From: CAWJHE01 sp963842455
Lineage (GTDB): Bacteria; Chloroflexota; Anaerolineae; Anaerolineales; UBA4823
Direction of reading: 5' to 3'
Length of the DNA: 64,000 nt
Assembly (NCBI GenBank): GCA_963842455.1
Contig: CAWJHE010000008.1
Span: forward strand, 1-64,000
The notes beneath the pieces were generated by a model that worked only from the letters and a program-made list of their open reading frames with translations, did not search any database and was not told where the DNA came from. Both the position numbers and the translations under genes were made by a program. Below, piece after piece: positions 47,961 to 57,866 of the stretch; position 1 is the first letter of the stretch, and the number at the start of each line of letters is the position of its first letter.

Positions 47961-50039
47961 TTATGGGCAGGCTACTAACGATACATCATCAACGAACATG
48001 GAGGTGACGCCTCCCCAGCCATCGTTATAGGTGCCCCATTGCAGTTTGATGGTCGATCCAGCATACTTTTTCAAGTCAAAAGAAACATACTTCCAATAGC
48101 CTTCATTAACACGCTGCCACAGCAACGTATCAATCCAGTTACCCCAATAATCCAAGATCAGCAGGTATTGCACGTCCCCTGCCATTGCCACTTCACCGAA
48201 CTCTTCTGCAGTAGGCCGTTCCGCAAGCAGTACACTGTAGGGTTCACTGCTGCTGTTGTATAGCCACATCCCCAGGTTCGCAGAAGTTGACCCGATTGGA
48301 ATGCTGACCACCTGACCAAAGTCTGAATAACTATAGCGATTGTGGTAATAGTTCACAATACCCGTCCGCATGGAACGTACACCGCTATGTGCAAGAGCTG
48401 TAGAGTATCCAGCCGAAAATGCTGTCGCAGGGATATACCACGAGAGGTTGGTTTCAAAACTAGTGTTACTTACTCTCTCTGAACACACTGGCGGCGGTGG
48501 CGGGGGTAGAACGCCGGTACAGGTTTCGACATAGGCCTCATCTACGTATAATGATGTCTTACCATTTAATCCATCATTGAAGGTCCCAAACTGGATACGG
48601 ATCGATTTTCCCCGATATTTAAGCAGGTCAAACTCTTTTGATTTCCAGTCAGCAGAATTCAAATTGGTTCTGCTCCATAGGGTCTCAATAATTTCCTGTG
48701 TGTAAGGATTTAACACCAAAATATACACAGTGTCGTAAGCCAGTACGGCATCTCCCCAGACGGTGCCTGGTGGCGGCATTATCGCCTCCTGGTCGGCCAC
48801 TTTCGGATCGGTGGACAATGGCAATTCCTGGCTTCTGGGCAAGATCTTCATCCGCAAAACCGCGCTAACCGCATCACTCGGGATGGTCACTGTTTGGTAG
48901 GCATCTGAATAGCTGTATTTGTTTACTGCTGCATAAACTGGGATGCCTGTACGCATAGAACGCAGATCCGAATACGCATAATCGTAGGAATAACCGGCGG
49001 GATAGGTTGTGATGGGAATTCCCCAGGATGCGCTGAATTCAAAGCCGCTATTGGAAAACTGATTTGTGCAGATTCCAACAGGCAGAGGCGGTGGAGGCAA
49101 GGTCCCAGCACACATATCTAAAGAAACATCATCAATATATAGAGAGGTAACGCCATCACTGCCATCATTGTAAGTACCAATCTGCAGCTTAATGGCTTGT
49201 CCCGCCCATTTATTCAAGTTGAATTCATGGTAGGTCCACATTTGTGAATTGCTTCGAATCCAGAGCAGAGTCTCCAAGAGGTTTCCAGCTTCGTCCAAAA
49301 CAAGCACATATTGGGCATCATAAGCTGTGGTTGTATCCCCAAATTCTCCCAGTGTGGGCGCCGCCGGAACTGGTGAGCTGGTTGATTCTCCACTGATCGG
49401 ATAAAGCCACATTCTCAAGGTAACCGAAGTCGCGGTCGCCGGCACACTGATGGATTGGCTCAAAATAGAAGAATAACTGTACACATTAGCCATACTGCTC
49501 AAGATGCCAGTACGGGCTGAACGGAGAGGACTGTGATATTTATCGGTGGCATAAACCGCTGGCACCGGAGAGGAAGGTGTCGTCCACCATTCAGATGCTT
49601 CGAAATCCCCATTGACAATCCCTTGTGCACAAGCGGCTAATGCAGAGAAATCTTGGCCAACCAAATTACTGCTTACATTGATATCCACCATAGAAGGCGT
49701 GAAGATAAACCCATCCATTTCTGGCGCTAAAGCGTTCGGCCCTTCTGGTAAGGCAATCTGATACAGACCATTCTGATCGGTTACAACAAACCTTCCTGTT
49801 CCATCATAGATCGTCGCCCCCTGCAGAGGGGTACTATCAGGTCCTTTAACCACACCAGAAACCAGATAGGTTGAAGATGATCTCTGAACAACAGGCAAAT
49901 ATAACCTGTTAGGCAGGTCCAGGGGAATCTCAGGCTCTACATCACCATTGGGCAAACTACCTTTGGCGATTTGTGGTGATGCAAATATACCTATCAACAA
50001 CAGTGACAGGATTAACAAGATTTGGAAAAATTTCTTCAT
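47961..50039 (-). CDS. Secreted protein with carboxypeptidase-regulatory-like domain and three jelly-roll-like modules
   Basis: About 692 residues. ATG at 50039 follows aaaggag. Signal peptide, then RLYLPVVQRS, a carboxypeptidase-regulatory-like beta domain (VSGVVKGPDSTPLQGATIYDG to DQNGLYQIALPEG), and three copies of a module of about 180 residues. Each copy starts NxxFExxxxW and includes SxRTGI, NxYSYS, VTIP or VSIP, TLLWxR and LYIDDVSL or similar. The same module ends the cohesin protein at 24.4 kb. Pro-rich linkers separate copies. Glycan or surface binding is likely; no enzyme domain is seen. Confidence 0.82.
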   Translation of the reverse strand: MKKFFQILLILSLLLIGIFASPQIAKGSLPNGDVEPEIPLDLPNRLYLPVVQRSSSTYLVSGVVKGPDSTPLQGATIYDGTGRFVVTDQNGLYQIALPEGPNALAPEMDGFIFTPSMVDINVSSNLVGQDFSALAACAQGIVNGDFEASEWWTTPSSPVPAVYATDKYHSPLRSARTGILSSMANVYSYSSILSQSISVPATATSVTLRMWLYPISGESTSSPVPAAPTLGEFGDTTTAYDAQYVLVLDEAGNLLETLLWIRSNSQMWTYHEFNLNKWAGQAIKLQIGTYNDGSDGVTSLYIDDVSLDMCAGTLPPPPLPVGICTNQFSNSGFEFSASWGIPITTYPAGYSYDYAYSDLRSMRTGIPVYAAVNKYSYSDAYQTVTIPSDAVSAVLRMKILPRSQELPLSTDPKVADQEAIMPPPGTVWGDAVLAYDTVYILVLNPYTQEIIETLWSRTNLNSADWKSKEFDLLKYRGKSIRIQFGTFNDGLNGKTSLYVDEAYVETCTGVLPPPPPPVCSERVSNTSFETNLSWYIPATAFSAGYSTALAHSGVRSMRTGIVNYYHNRYSYSDFGQVVSIPIGSTSANLGMWLYNSSSEPYSVLLAERPTAEEFGEVAMAGDVQYLLILDYWGNWIDTLLWQRVNEGYWKYVSFDLKKYAGSTIKLQWGTYNDGWGGVTSMFVDDVSLVACP

Positions 50040-50191
50040 CGGTAGTCTCCTTTCTAGATTATCGAATGGCTCAGAAAATGATTTATTGTCCACCTTTTTT
50101 TAAACAAATACTAGAACCTGTGAAAAAGGCCCTTCTTATATATATATTATGCAACTTTAAATCGGTAAATGCAATTAAATTACTGTAAATT

Positions 50192-51544
50192 CTAGGCTGA
50201 TTGACAAAATTCACTCACCACTTGCCACAACGCTGGTAATCCACTGCGATATGCGGAAATGGGCATACGCTCATCATGCCCATGGGCAAGCTTAATCATC
50301 GGAAAACCTTCCGGTAAAATTCCCGGTGAATATCCATACACGATGATACCGGCTCGTTTATATTCAAACGCGTCTGTCGCGCCAGGGATCATATAAGGAA
50401 CTACCACCCCATCAGGGTCCATTTTACGCGTGGCTTTTTCCATCAAACGATACAATGGTGTTTCAGTGGGAAACTCTGCTCCGTCAGTTGTATAGATCGG
50501 CTCAAATTTTACGCCATCGCCAGTAATTGCATAGAGCTCGCGTATAGCATCCTCAGGTGAATAACCCGGAAGCAAGCGGCAATCAATTTGTGCTTCTGCT
50601 TCTGAAGGAATCACATTAGATTTAGAGCCAGCTTTCAGAATGGTGGGACTAACCGAATTACTTAACATCGACAAGAACGCCCCACGCGTTTCTTCCGGAA
50701 CCAATCCTAACGCAGTCCCAGCTAAAGCTGGATTTCCCAACAATCGAAAAACCAAATTTGTTGGGAAAGTTAACTGGTGGGCTAAACCATCCAGCATCTG
50801 GCGTACGGTCGAGGTCAAATGAATGGGTAAATGTCCTTTTCGCCTTAATTTCTGTAATGCTTCTGATAAGTGGAAGATCGCATTATCTGAATGAGGCATA
50901 GAGCCATGACCTGGACGTCCACTGGCTGTCATCCTCAGCCAACATACTCCTTTTTCTGCCACCTGTAAAGCATATACTTTCGCCCCTGCCATGTGTAATG
51001 TCATCCCACCGGATTCATTTAAGGCGTATTCTGCTTGGATCAATTCACGGTGCTGATCTACCAGAAATTTTGATCCGTGTTGAAAACCTGCTTCTTCATC
51101 AGCTATTGCTGCCAGGATCAGGTCTCGTTTGAGCGGCTTTCCTTGCCTGTGCGCCAGAAGGAAGGCCTGCAAATACATCACTAACAAGCCTTTCATATCT
51201 AATGCACCTCTTCCCCATACGCATCCATCTGCAATCTCACCTGCAAATGGGTCATGGGTCCAAAATTGACGTTCCACCGGTACCACATCCACATGCCCGG
51301 TTAAAAGTAAGGGTTTTGCTGAACCATCTCCCCGGATTCGAGCGACAAGATTCGCTCTACCCGGAGCAGATTCCAGAACATGCATCGAAGCCTCAGGAAT
51401 CCCGGCTTTCATCAACAAATCTCGGATATACAAAACCGCCGGTAATTCATTACCCGGCGGGTTAGTGGTATCAATTCGGATAAGGTTTTGTAAATGCGCT
51501 ACAGCTTCATTCGTAACTTCATCCCAATTTATTTGGTTTTCCAT
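50192..51544 (-). CDS. M20 family metallopeptidase
   Basis: A zinc-dependent dipeptidase or deacylase of the ArgE/DapE/carboxypeptidase G2 group, 450 residues. Metal ligands are in LTGHVDVVPV, WGRGALDMKG, ADEEAG and the late GHDER. ASGRPGHGSMPH marks the dimerisation lid domain. ATG at 51544 follows ggagg. Substrate not known; acyl-amino acids or dipeptides are usual. The stop is 152 bases before the three-module gene, so co-transcription is possible. Confidence 0.9.
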   Translation of the reverse strand: MENQINWDEVTNEAVAHLQNLIRIDTTNPPGNELPAVLYIRDLLMKAGIPEASMHVLESAPGRANLVARIRGDGSAKPLLLTGHVDVVPVERQFWTHDPFAGEIADGCVWGRGALDMKGLLVMYLQAFLLAHRQGKPLKRDLILAAIADEEAGFQHGSKFLVDQHRELIQAEYALNESGGMTLHMAGAKVYALQVAEKGVCWLRMTASGRPGHGSMPHSDNAIFHLSEALQKLRRKGHLPIHLTSTVRQMLDGLAHQLTFPTNLVFRLLGNPALAGTALGLVPEETRGAFLSMLSNSVSPTILKAGSKSNVIPSEAEAQIDCRLLPGYSPEDAIRELYAITGDGVKFEPIYTTDGAEFPTETPLYRLMEKATRKMDPDGVVVPYMIPGATDAFEYKRAGIIVYGYSPGILPEGFPMIKLAHGHDERMPISAYRSGLPALWQVVSEFCQSA

Positions 51545-51609
51545 AATTTGCCTCCGAAGAGTACTTTTATCGTCTAGCGATTGCGCGTATTCCTAATTAT
51601 ACATCCTCC

Positions 51610-52107
51610 TCAATCCGGATTAGTCGGCTTTCGATCGTTTTCTCCGAGAGAAAGGAGTGCGTTTTCCGACAGAAAGGGTTCCATCGAAATTTCTCGCTTT
51701 AAAGCCTGTCGAGCTTGATTGCCAGACAGAACTGCTGCCAAGATGCCATGCACACCTTTACTATCACATACGATAAAATTTATCACCTGTATACCAGCAT
51801 CCATCCATGAAATAATTTGTTCTGCAGCGGTTTCTCGGATAATAACAGGCAAACCGCTTGACTCTGGTAAAACTTCGGGCAAACAATTCAATTCAGAGTA
51901 ATTGATGTAAAAATTCCGAACTGCATTTTTACAACAGAATACAATCGGTCCGCATAGTAAATGATCTTCACCATTTGTGTGCACATGATGCAAGCATGCC
52001 CTTTGATCCTGGTAGATCACCAACCATTGGTAAGGATCTGGAATCGAAGTCATGTCACAGGCGTTAGGATTGACGGGCAAACTTTTTAGAGAAATATTTC
52101 GAGGCAT
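51610..52107 (-). CDS. Hypothetical protein, Cys-containing
   Basis: About 165 residues from ATG 52107, chosen because caggaga lies upstream; the frame is open to 52155. I do not recognise the family. Visible are WLVIYQDQRACLHHVHTNGEDHLLCGPIVFCCKN, and WMDAGIQVINFIVCDSKGVHGILAAVL, which look like alternating strands and helices. Nothing marks export. Several Cys and His residues (HHVH, FCC) could bind metal but form no standard motif. It lies between the M20 and M50 genes on the same strand. Confidence 0.6.
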   Translation of the reverse strand: MPRNISLKSLPVNPNACDMTSIPDPYQWLVIYQDQRACLHHVHTNGEDHLLCGPIVFCCKNAVRNFYINYSELNCLPEVLPESSGLPVIIRETAAEQIISWMDAGIQVINFIVCDSKGVHGILAAVLSGNQARQALKREISMEPFLSENALLSLGENDRKPTNPD

Positions 52108-52209
52108 TCTTGGTTTGATCTCCTGAAATTGCCCGCCCATTATACACATCTTCACAGAATAAACAATGCCTGTCGAAACATCTTAAGTAGACTTTAAACA
52201 GGTTAACCT

Positions 52210-54204
52210 TTAGTTATCTAACATTTTCCGAATTTCTTGACTACACCACTTGAGACTACCGCTACGATCGAGAGCTAGTTCTCGTGCATATTTTTCAGCC
52301 TGTGTCGAATGAGCATCATAAGCATACGCCAAACCCAATTCACAGGCTATGCGAAGTTCATCAGAATTACTTGTGTGATGAGCTTGCAAGTCCTGAAAAA
52401 ACTGGTCAAAATCGTTTATTGGCTCGAATATCTGCTGCAACAATTTTCTGCCATTGGGCTCAAGTTGGTCAGGATCTATCGAAATAGCTGTTACAGCATC
52501 GTCAAGCGCAAGAATAAGCCTGCCTTGTCTCATCCATATTTCAGCCCGGTTAAGATAAAGACTCGGATCACTTTGATTTCGGTCTATTAAAAAGGATAAA
52601 TCAACCATTGCCTGCGGATAATCCCCCAAAATTTTGGATAAGTTTGCACGCATATTTCGCGCCAGGAGCCCATCTGGATGCGCTTCCAGCGCTAAGGAAA
52701 ATGCCTGTACTGCCGAGCGGTGATCCCCCTGTTTTTCAGCATTCAACCCCTGGAAGACAGCCATGTTATAACTCGATTTACACAAGAAATTATCAATTAT
52801 CTTTGGAGCGCAGGATGGGGGTTGCATCCAGTAATAAAGAACAGCCAACACAACGCTAAAAACTAGAACAGGAACTGTTCCAAGAATAAGAATCTTCCAT
52901 AATGAATTTATTTGAATTTTTTGTGGTCTTCTCCTTGCAGGAGGTACCGACTCCGGAAGCCGTTGTTCTGATTTCACAACCTTTGAATCGATATCTCTAG
53001 CGTCAAGGGATTGAGCAATCATCCTCCTCACTTGCACCTGAGGAGAAAGTTCTTCTTGGGAAAAATCTTGGAATACCAGGGTCTTTAAGTCATCCAGCCA
53101 ATCCCGTTCCGCTATTGCAATGCCAGGTTCGATGGAGTCGCCCACAACAAGGTATCCTTTCTCTATCCAGGATAATGCTTGTTCTTTATACCCGTCAGCA
53201 TTCAATACAGCAGCCTCAGCCCGCGCTCTAGTTTGAGATTCATCTAATAAACCAGCCTGGGCTCTTCTAAGCCATTGGCGCGCCAAATCTGACTGTTTCC
53301 GAAACCTGGCTGTAAAATACGCTGCCTCCCAATATAACCCTGCACTAGAAAGCTTTTTTCCTCTACATAATAACAATGCTTGATCCAGGCTGCGGCCAGC
53401 CTTTTCTATTTCACCTAAATCCAAAGCATACAAGTATTGATAGTAAAAGGCTTGCATTCGCCGGTTCGGAGTAGAAGAGTTTTGGAGCAATTTTCCGATG
53501 TAATCTGGTTGCCAATCGCGTGGACGTACTCCAGCCTGAGCAGCGCCGCTAATTAAATATATATACTTCATCGCCCTGGCTTCTTCGCTGTTTCGCCAAT
53601 ACTGAAGCAATTTATATCCATCAGAGGTCGCCGACCAGCTTTGGTCTGGAATAAGGCTATGAATGGCAATCAATAGGGAAAAACATCCATTCGCAAGGAA
53701 CCAGGCTTGAAGAATTGCAAACATGTTCTGCGACAAAACCCCTTCAGGTTCAGCCATCTGTGGGGAAAGCAGTAGATACAGACCAAAGCAAGCCAATCCG
53801 TAAAGGATGCCCATCAAAGGGCCTCCAATTGTCCATACCACCAACCGTTTATAAATATGTTGATCATCCAGTGGGGCTGCGAGAGTAAAACCACCTAACA
53901 GAATGTAGCGATTGAGTTTTATGGTCCAACGATCTCGAATCCGTATGAAGCTGAGAAACCCAACCGAGAACATGGATAGATAAAATTTGACAAGAATCGC
54001 TCCTAATAAATGCCCAATTTCATGAACTGTTACACAGGCAACAAATACCAGGATATAAAATATCAGGAATCCAACAATCCCAAATACCTGCAACAATGTC
54101 TGGATGGTTATCCCAATAAGGAAAGCCAGCATGACAAAGTAAAACATGCGGTAGAAAAATAAAACTATTGAACTTAGGTTCGCAGGGTCTTTTTTGTGCG
54201 GCAT
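52210..54204 (-). CDS. M50 (site-2-protease-like) metalloprotease fused to TPR region
   Basis: A membrane protein of about 664 residues. Four or five N-terminal helices carry the zinc motif HEIGH (61-65) and a second ligand in SLIPDQSWSATSDG. Helical repeats follow (residues about 210-400), a further membrane helix (about 450-470, ILILGTVPVLVFSVVLAVLYYW), then extracytoplasmic TPR repeats (AVQAFSLALEAHPDGLLA, AMVDLSFLIDRNQSDPSLYLNRAEIWMRQG). M50 enzymes cut within the membrane. The TPR parts may hold substrates. ATG at 54204 chosen; no strong ribosome site. Confidence 0.82.
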   Translation of the reverse strand: MPHKKDPANLSSIVLFFYRMFYFVMLAFLIGITIQTLLQVFGIVGFLIFYILVFVACVTVHEIGHLLGAILVKFYLSMFSVGFLSFIRIRDRWTIKLNRYILLGGFTLAAPLDDQHIYKRLVVWTIGGPLMGILYGLACFGLYLLLSPQMAEPEGVLSQNMFAILQAWFLANGCFSLLIAIHSLIPDQSWSATSDGYKLLQYWRNSEEARAMKYIYLISGAAQAGVRPRDWQPDYIGKLLQNSSTPNRRMQAFYYQYLYALDLGEIEKAGRSLDQALLLCRGKKLSSAGLYWEAAYFTARFRKQSDLARQWLRRAQAGLLDESQTRARAEAAVLNADGYKEQALSWIEKGYLVVGDSIEPGIAIAERDWLDDLKTLVFQDFSQEELSPQVQVRRMIAQSLDARDIDSKVVKSEQRLPESVPPARRRPQKIQINSLWKILILGTVPVLVFSVVLAVLYYWMQPPSCAPKIIDNFLCKSSYNMAVFQGLNAEKQGDHRSAVQAFSLALEAHPDGLLARNMRANLSKILGDYPQAMVDLSFLIDRNQSDPSLYLNRAEIWMRQGRLILALDDAVTAISIDPDQLEPNGRKLLQQIFEPINDFDQFFQDLQAHHTSNSDELRIACELGLAYAYDAHSTQAEKYARELALDRSGSLKWCSQEIRKMLDN

Positions 54205-54327
54205 TTTCAAATGTTACTTGTTTGAATTCTCAATTGTGAGCGATCAAAACCAGAGCGTTAATAGATGTCCAAACACTAGACATCAAATTCCTTAAGTTAC
54301 AATATTCGTGCCTGTATGATTGTTCGA

Positions 54328-54996
54328 TTATTTTCCATCTTTTGCCAGACGGAAAGCTTGTGAAATCGTGGATGATAAAAATATCCCAAATAATAAAACC
54401 ACAATCCCCATCACAAACCAATCATACACACTCCTGGTTAAGCCAAACAGAGTCCAATGTGGGTTGCCAACAAAAAAGACCAGGGTATTTGCCCCAATAG
54501 CGATCAGGCGTGCTTCAGTAGGACCTAATTTCCCATAGGAAATGACAAACTCACCTTTGACACAGGTACGAACATAAACAAGCACTGATAAGAGCAGGTA
54601 TCCTATCAGCGCCAAACAGGCCAGGTCAAAACGTACATAAGGCGAAAGCCCCAAACCCAAGAACACCAGGACTTCGCTGATTGCATCCACGGTATGATCA
54701 ATAAAAAATCCATAAACGGGGCGTTCCTGGCGTCTGAAGCGTGCAATGGTGCCATCCAGGCTATCTCCATACCAGTTGATCACAAATCCAAGGCTGGCTA
54801 ACCAGAGGAAGGCCGGATTCAAGTGTGTCAGCCAATACCCGGCAAATATTACGACGGATCCAAGCAGACCCAATACTGTCATGTGATCGGGGCCAATCCA
54901 AGTCGGCGTACGTGCGGCCAGCCACAGCAATGCTGGTTTCTCTAAGGAAGCCAGGAAAATATCGTTCACTCGCTTGTGTGATTTTATATCTGGCAT
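54328..54996 (-). CDS. CDP-alcohol phosphatidyltransferase family protein
   Basis: Phospholipid headgroup enzyme, 222 residues with about six helices. The family signature DSLDGTIAR followed by G-x3-D-x3-D (GFFIDHTVD) is complete. It joins CDP-diacylglycerol or a similar donor to an alcohol such as glycerol phosphate or inositol phosphate; which one cannot be read. ATG at 54996 follows gagga, 22 bases after the acyltransferase stop, so lipid assembly genes are paired. Confidence 0.9.
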   Translation of the reverse strand: MPDIKSHKRVNDIFLASLEKPALLWLAARTPTWIGPDHMTVLGLLGSVVIFAGYWLTHLNPAFLWLASLGFVINWYGDSLDGTIARFRRQERPVYGFFIDHTVDAISEVLVFLGLGLSPYVRFDLACLALIGYLLLSVLVYVRTCVKGEFVISYGKLGPTEARLIAIGANTLVFFVGNPHWTLFGLTRSVYDWFVMGIVVLLFGIFLSSTISQAFRLAKDGK

Positions 54997-55018
54997 GATT
55001 CCTCAATCGAACGAAAAA

Positions 55019-55930
55019 TTATTTTTTGTCCGGAACAAATCCTGCCGCTTCAGGCCAGATTGGCTGGAATACAACCCATTGATCCAACGCCTGGCTGATG
55101 ATGTCCTGCGTTATTTCTAAAATCTGTTCTGCGTTGTTTCTTAATTCTGTATGGCGATCCAGGTACGATTTCATCTGAATTTCTCCAGACGAATGAATGT
55201 GATAACGCTCATCTGCTTCCATTATAGCACCCATCACCACTACGGGTACTTTTGCATGAATTGCCAATTGAACGTGATGGACTGCCAGGTGCGCTGGTCT
55301 CCCAAAGAAAACTGGCATGATTTTTGGTTCAGGAATCGGTCGATCTAAGCCAGTAACCACTGTTTCTCCGGCTTTTAAGCGCAGAATAGCTGAGCGGAGA
55401 TTTGGCAAAGTTGCGTCTAGAATTTCAAGACCAGATTGCCGTCTCAGTTCATGCTGCCATTGGATTGCCTGGTCGGGTTCCGGGAGAGATAAAGCCAAGG
55501 CTTTTAGCCCATGCAAAGCAGCTGCCTGAGCAACCAGATCAAAATTACTGAGATGAATACCTGCGACGATTAAGCCCTGTCGTTTTTCCTGGCTGCGATG
55601 AATAATTTCCTCAATTTCGGGGGTGAAGACAACCAGTTTCTGTAATTTCTCGGCGTTGTAAAGGTGATGAAACAGGTTGTAATAAGATATGCCTGCATGA
55701 TGAAGGACTCGCTTCACCTGAAGATCCAAATCTGCAGAACTGGCTCTTTCTCCCCCAGCAACCCACTGGTTACACCGGATTGCCTGCACAAGCGACAAAT
55801 TCGGCTGCGAAGCTATCCATTTGGAAACCCATTTCACAATCCATATGCCCATGCGTGGAGGTAGCCACTGGCTCACCTTCAAAGCCCACTTACCTGCATC
55901 AGGATTATTCAGAAATTTTTGGGTTCCCAT
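55019..55930 (-). CDS. LpxL/HtrB-like lysophospholipid acyltransferase
   Basis: About 303 residues. The catalytic HX4D motif reads HLSNFD, with VVTGLDRP and VPVVVMGAIME further on. The family includes lipid A late acyltransferases and the PatA enzymes that acylate phosphatidylinositol mannosides. No lipid A genes are present, so the second role or another phospholipid is more likely. ATG at 55930 was chosen; the ribosome site is weak. It is divergent from dgt and paired with the phosphatidyltransferase. Confidence 0.85.
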   Translation of the reverse strand: MGTQKFLNNPDAGKWALKVSQWLPPRMGIWIVKWVSKWIASQPNLSLVQAIRCNQWVAGGERASSADLDLQVKRVLHHAGISYYNLFHHLYNAEKLQKLVVFTPEIEEIIHRSQEKRQGLIVAGIHLSNFDLVAQAAALHGLKALALSLPEPDQAIQWQHELRRQSGLEILDATLPNLRSAILRLKAGETVVTGLDRPIPEPKIMPVFFGRPAHLAVHHVQLAIHAKVPVVVMGAIMEADERYHIHSSGEIQMKSYLDRHTELRNNAEQILEITQDIISQALDQWVVFQPIWPEAAGFVPDKK

Positions 55931-56063
55931 GGCTGAACTGATTCTACCAAACAACAACAAAAATACTTCTCAAATCCTTAAAAAGAGTATTCCACCATGT
56001 GAGCTTATTTCTGTTGACATCCTGAAAATCTTGAGATAGACTAAAGATAATCGAACGCACAGG

Positions 56064-56095
56064 AGAAGTGCGAAATCTGTAGATTTCGCACTTCT
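56064..56095. promoter_or_regulatory. 32-bp near-perfect palindrome upstream of dgt
   Basis: agaagtgcgaaatct (56064-56078) and its exact reverse complement (56081-56095) flank a two-base centre gt. It lies between two divergent genes, 105 bases before dgt, so it does not end a transcript. A two-base loop is too short for a hairpin terminator. An operator for a dimeric regulator or a scattered palindromic repeat is likelier. Confidence 0.55.
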
Positions 56096-56199
56096 GATTT
56101 ATCAGCCAAACAGTCAAGGCCGGATCAAAATAGTGCTATGCGAACCAATGCTGGCGTAAACCAGAAAGCACACTGAAGGATAAAAGGCAAGGAGAAATC

Positions 56200-57351
56200 A
56201 TGTACTTCACCAGGCAAGAATTGGAAAGACTTGAAGAGCAGCAACTTGCTCCCTATGCCTGTTTAAGTAAAAACACCAGGGGCAGGCTTTATCCTGAGGA
56301 TGAACCAGATTATCGTACGATCTTTCAACGCGATCGCGATCGGATTCTGCACACAACCGCCTTTCGACGATTGGAATATAAAACCCAGGTCTTCTTTAAT
56401 TATGAAGGTGATTATTATCGCACTCGGCTGACTCACACACTGGAAGTTACACAAATTGGCCGGACCATTGCCAGAGCGTTGGGGGCAAACGAAGACTTGG
56501 TTGAAACCATTTGCCTGGCGCACGACCTGGGGCATAGCGCCTTTGGACATTCTGGTGAAACAACCCTGGCACGATTGATGCGCGATTACGGTGGTTTTGA
56601 TCACAATAAACAATCCTTACGGATTGTAACAAAATTAGAAAAACGATATCCCGATTTTCCTGGTCTGAACTTGTCATGGGAAGTTCGAGAAGGAATTGTT
56701 AAGCACGAATCCGAATATGATATCGCAGATGCAAGCGAATATAACCCGGAGTTACGCGGCCATCTCGAAGCTCAAATCGCAAATGTAGCCGATGAATTGG
56801 CATACACATCTCACGACCTGGATGATGGGCTTAAATCTGGCATGATCACCCCTAAAGCGTTAGAAGGAATTGCCTTGTGGGAAATTTTATTAGAAAGTGT
56901 AGGCATTCAAAAAGATCACTTCGACGAACTGGCAAGGCGACGACTCATTCGACGGTTAATCGGGCTTGAGGTCAGTGACCTTGTTTATCAAACCAACTTG
57001 CGGTTGAGAGAAAGTAACGTCCGTTCAGTCGAAGAATTACAGAGCTTACCATATCCTGTAATCGGTTTTAGCGAGGATTTACATCGCCGAAATCGTCAGT
57101 TAAAAGATTTTCTTTTCACAAAACTTTACCGGCATTACCGTGTAGTGCGAATGGCCGTCAAAGCTGAACGTGTGTTAACTGATTTATTTCATGCCTATAC
57201 ACACGAGCCCAGCATACTGCCTCAACATATTCAGGAATATATCAGTGAGTTTGGTCTACAACGCACAGTTTGTGATTACCTTGCAGGTATGACAGATAGG
57301 TTTGCTGTTGAAGAACACAAAAAATTGTTTGATCTAGACAGTACACCTTGA
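56200..57351 (+). CDS. dgt: dGTP triphosphohydrolase-like protein
   Basis: An HD-domain dNTPase, 383 residues, that splits dGTP to deoxyguanosine and triphosphate. TAFRRLEYKTQVF, RLTHTLEVTQIGRTIAR, CLAHDLGHSAFGHSGE and a later SHDLDDGLKSGMI carry the metal-binding His and Asp residues. ATG at 56200 follows aaggag. Shared regulation with greA is likely because that gene starts 27 bases downstream. A 32-bp palindrome lies upstream. Confidence 0.9.
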   Translation: MYFTRQELERLEEQQLAPYACLSKNTRGRLYPEDEPDYRTIFQRDRDRILHTTAFRRLEYKTQVFFNYEGDYYRTRLTHTLEVTQIGRTIARALGANEDLVETICLAHDLGHSAFGHSGETTLARLMRDYGGFDHNKQSLRIVTKLEKRYPDFPGLNLSWEVREGIVKHESEYDIADASEYNPELRGHLEAQIANVADELAYTSHDLDDGLKSGMITPKALEGIALWEILLESVGIQKDHFDELARRRLIRRLIGLEVSDLVYQTNLRLRESNVRSVEELQSLPYPVIGFSEDLHRRNRQLKDFLFTKLYRHYRVVRMAVKAERVLTDLFHAYTHEPSILPQHIQEYISEFGLQRTVCDYLAGMTDRFAVEEHKKLFDLDSTP

Positions 57352-57378
57352 AATATTGGGAGATTGGAGAACATCAGG

Positions 57379-57846
57379 ATGAGTGAACAACCATATTTAA
57401 CGGCAGAGGGTGCAGCCAAACTAAAAGAAGAGCTTGTCAGGCTTAAAGGTCATGAACGTGAGGAAATCTCTAAGCGACTTCGCGCCGCAATTCAAATGGG
57501 AGATCTTTCTGAGAATGCAGATTACTCGAAAGCCAAAGAAGACCAGTCATTTCTAGAAGGCCGTATTCAAGAACTTGAATACCTGATCGCCAATGCTGTC
57601 ATTATCGAAGAAAGCAACCAAAAAAGAGAGAGCGTTCAGGTCGGAGCACGAGTAACCATTCAGGAAGGTGATGAAGAACCAGAAACCTATCATCTGGTCG
57701 GCGCAAAAGAAGCTGATCCCCGTAACGGAAGAATCTCAAACGAATCACCCTTCGGAAAAGCTTTGATCGGCGGGAAAGTGGGAGAGACTGTTGAAGCTGA
57801 AACTCCTGGCGGAAAAATTAAGCTAAAAATCCTGAAGATCGAATAA
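57379..57846 (+). CDS. greA: Transcription elongation factor GreA
   Basis: 155 residues. An N-terminal coiled-coil (LTAEGAAKLKEELVRLKGHEREEISKRL) carries the acidic tip GDLSENADY that triggers RNA cleavage in stalled RNA polymerase. The FKBP-like C-terminal domain has GARVTIQEGDEEPETYHLVG and SPFGKALIGGKVGE. I chose ATG 57379; a TTG at 57364 is possible. Followed by a strong terminator. Confidence 0.96.
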   Translation: MSEQPYLTAEGAAKLKEELVRLKGHEREEISKRLRAAIQMGDLSENADYSKAKEDQSFLEGRIQELEYLIANAVIIEESNQKRESVQVGARVTIQEGDEEPETYHLVGAKEADPRNGRISNESPFGKALIGGKVGETVEAETPGGKIKLKILKIE

Positions 57847-57866
57847 GATTCAAATGTGATGGTATT

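Noticed and set aside
56064..56095. Terminator
   Set aside because: Both neighbouring genes point away from it, the loop would be two bases, and no T-run follows.
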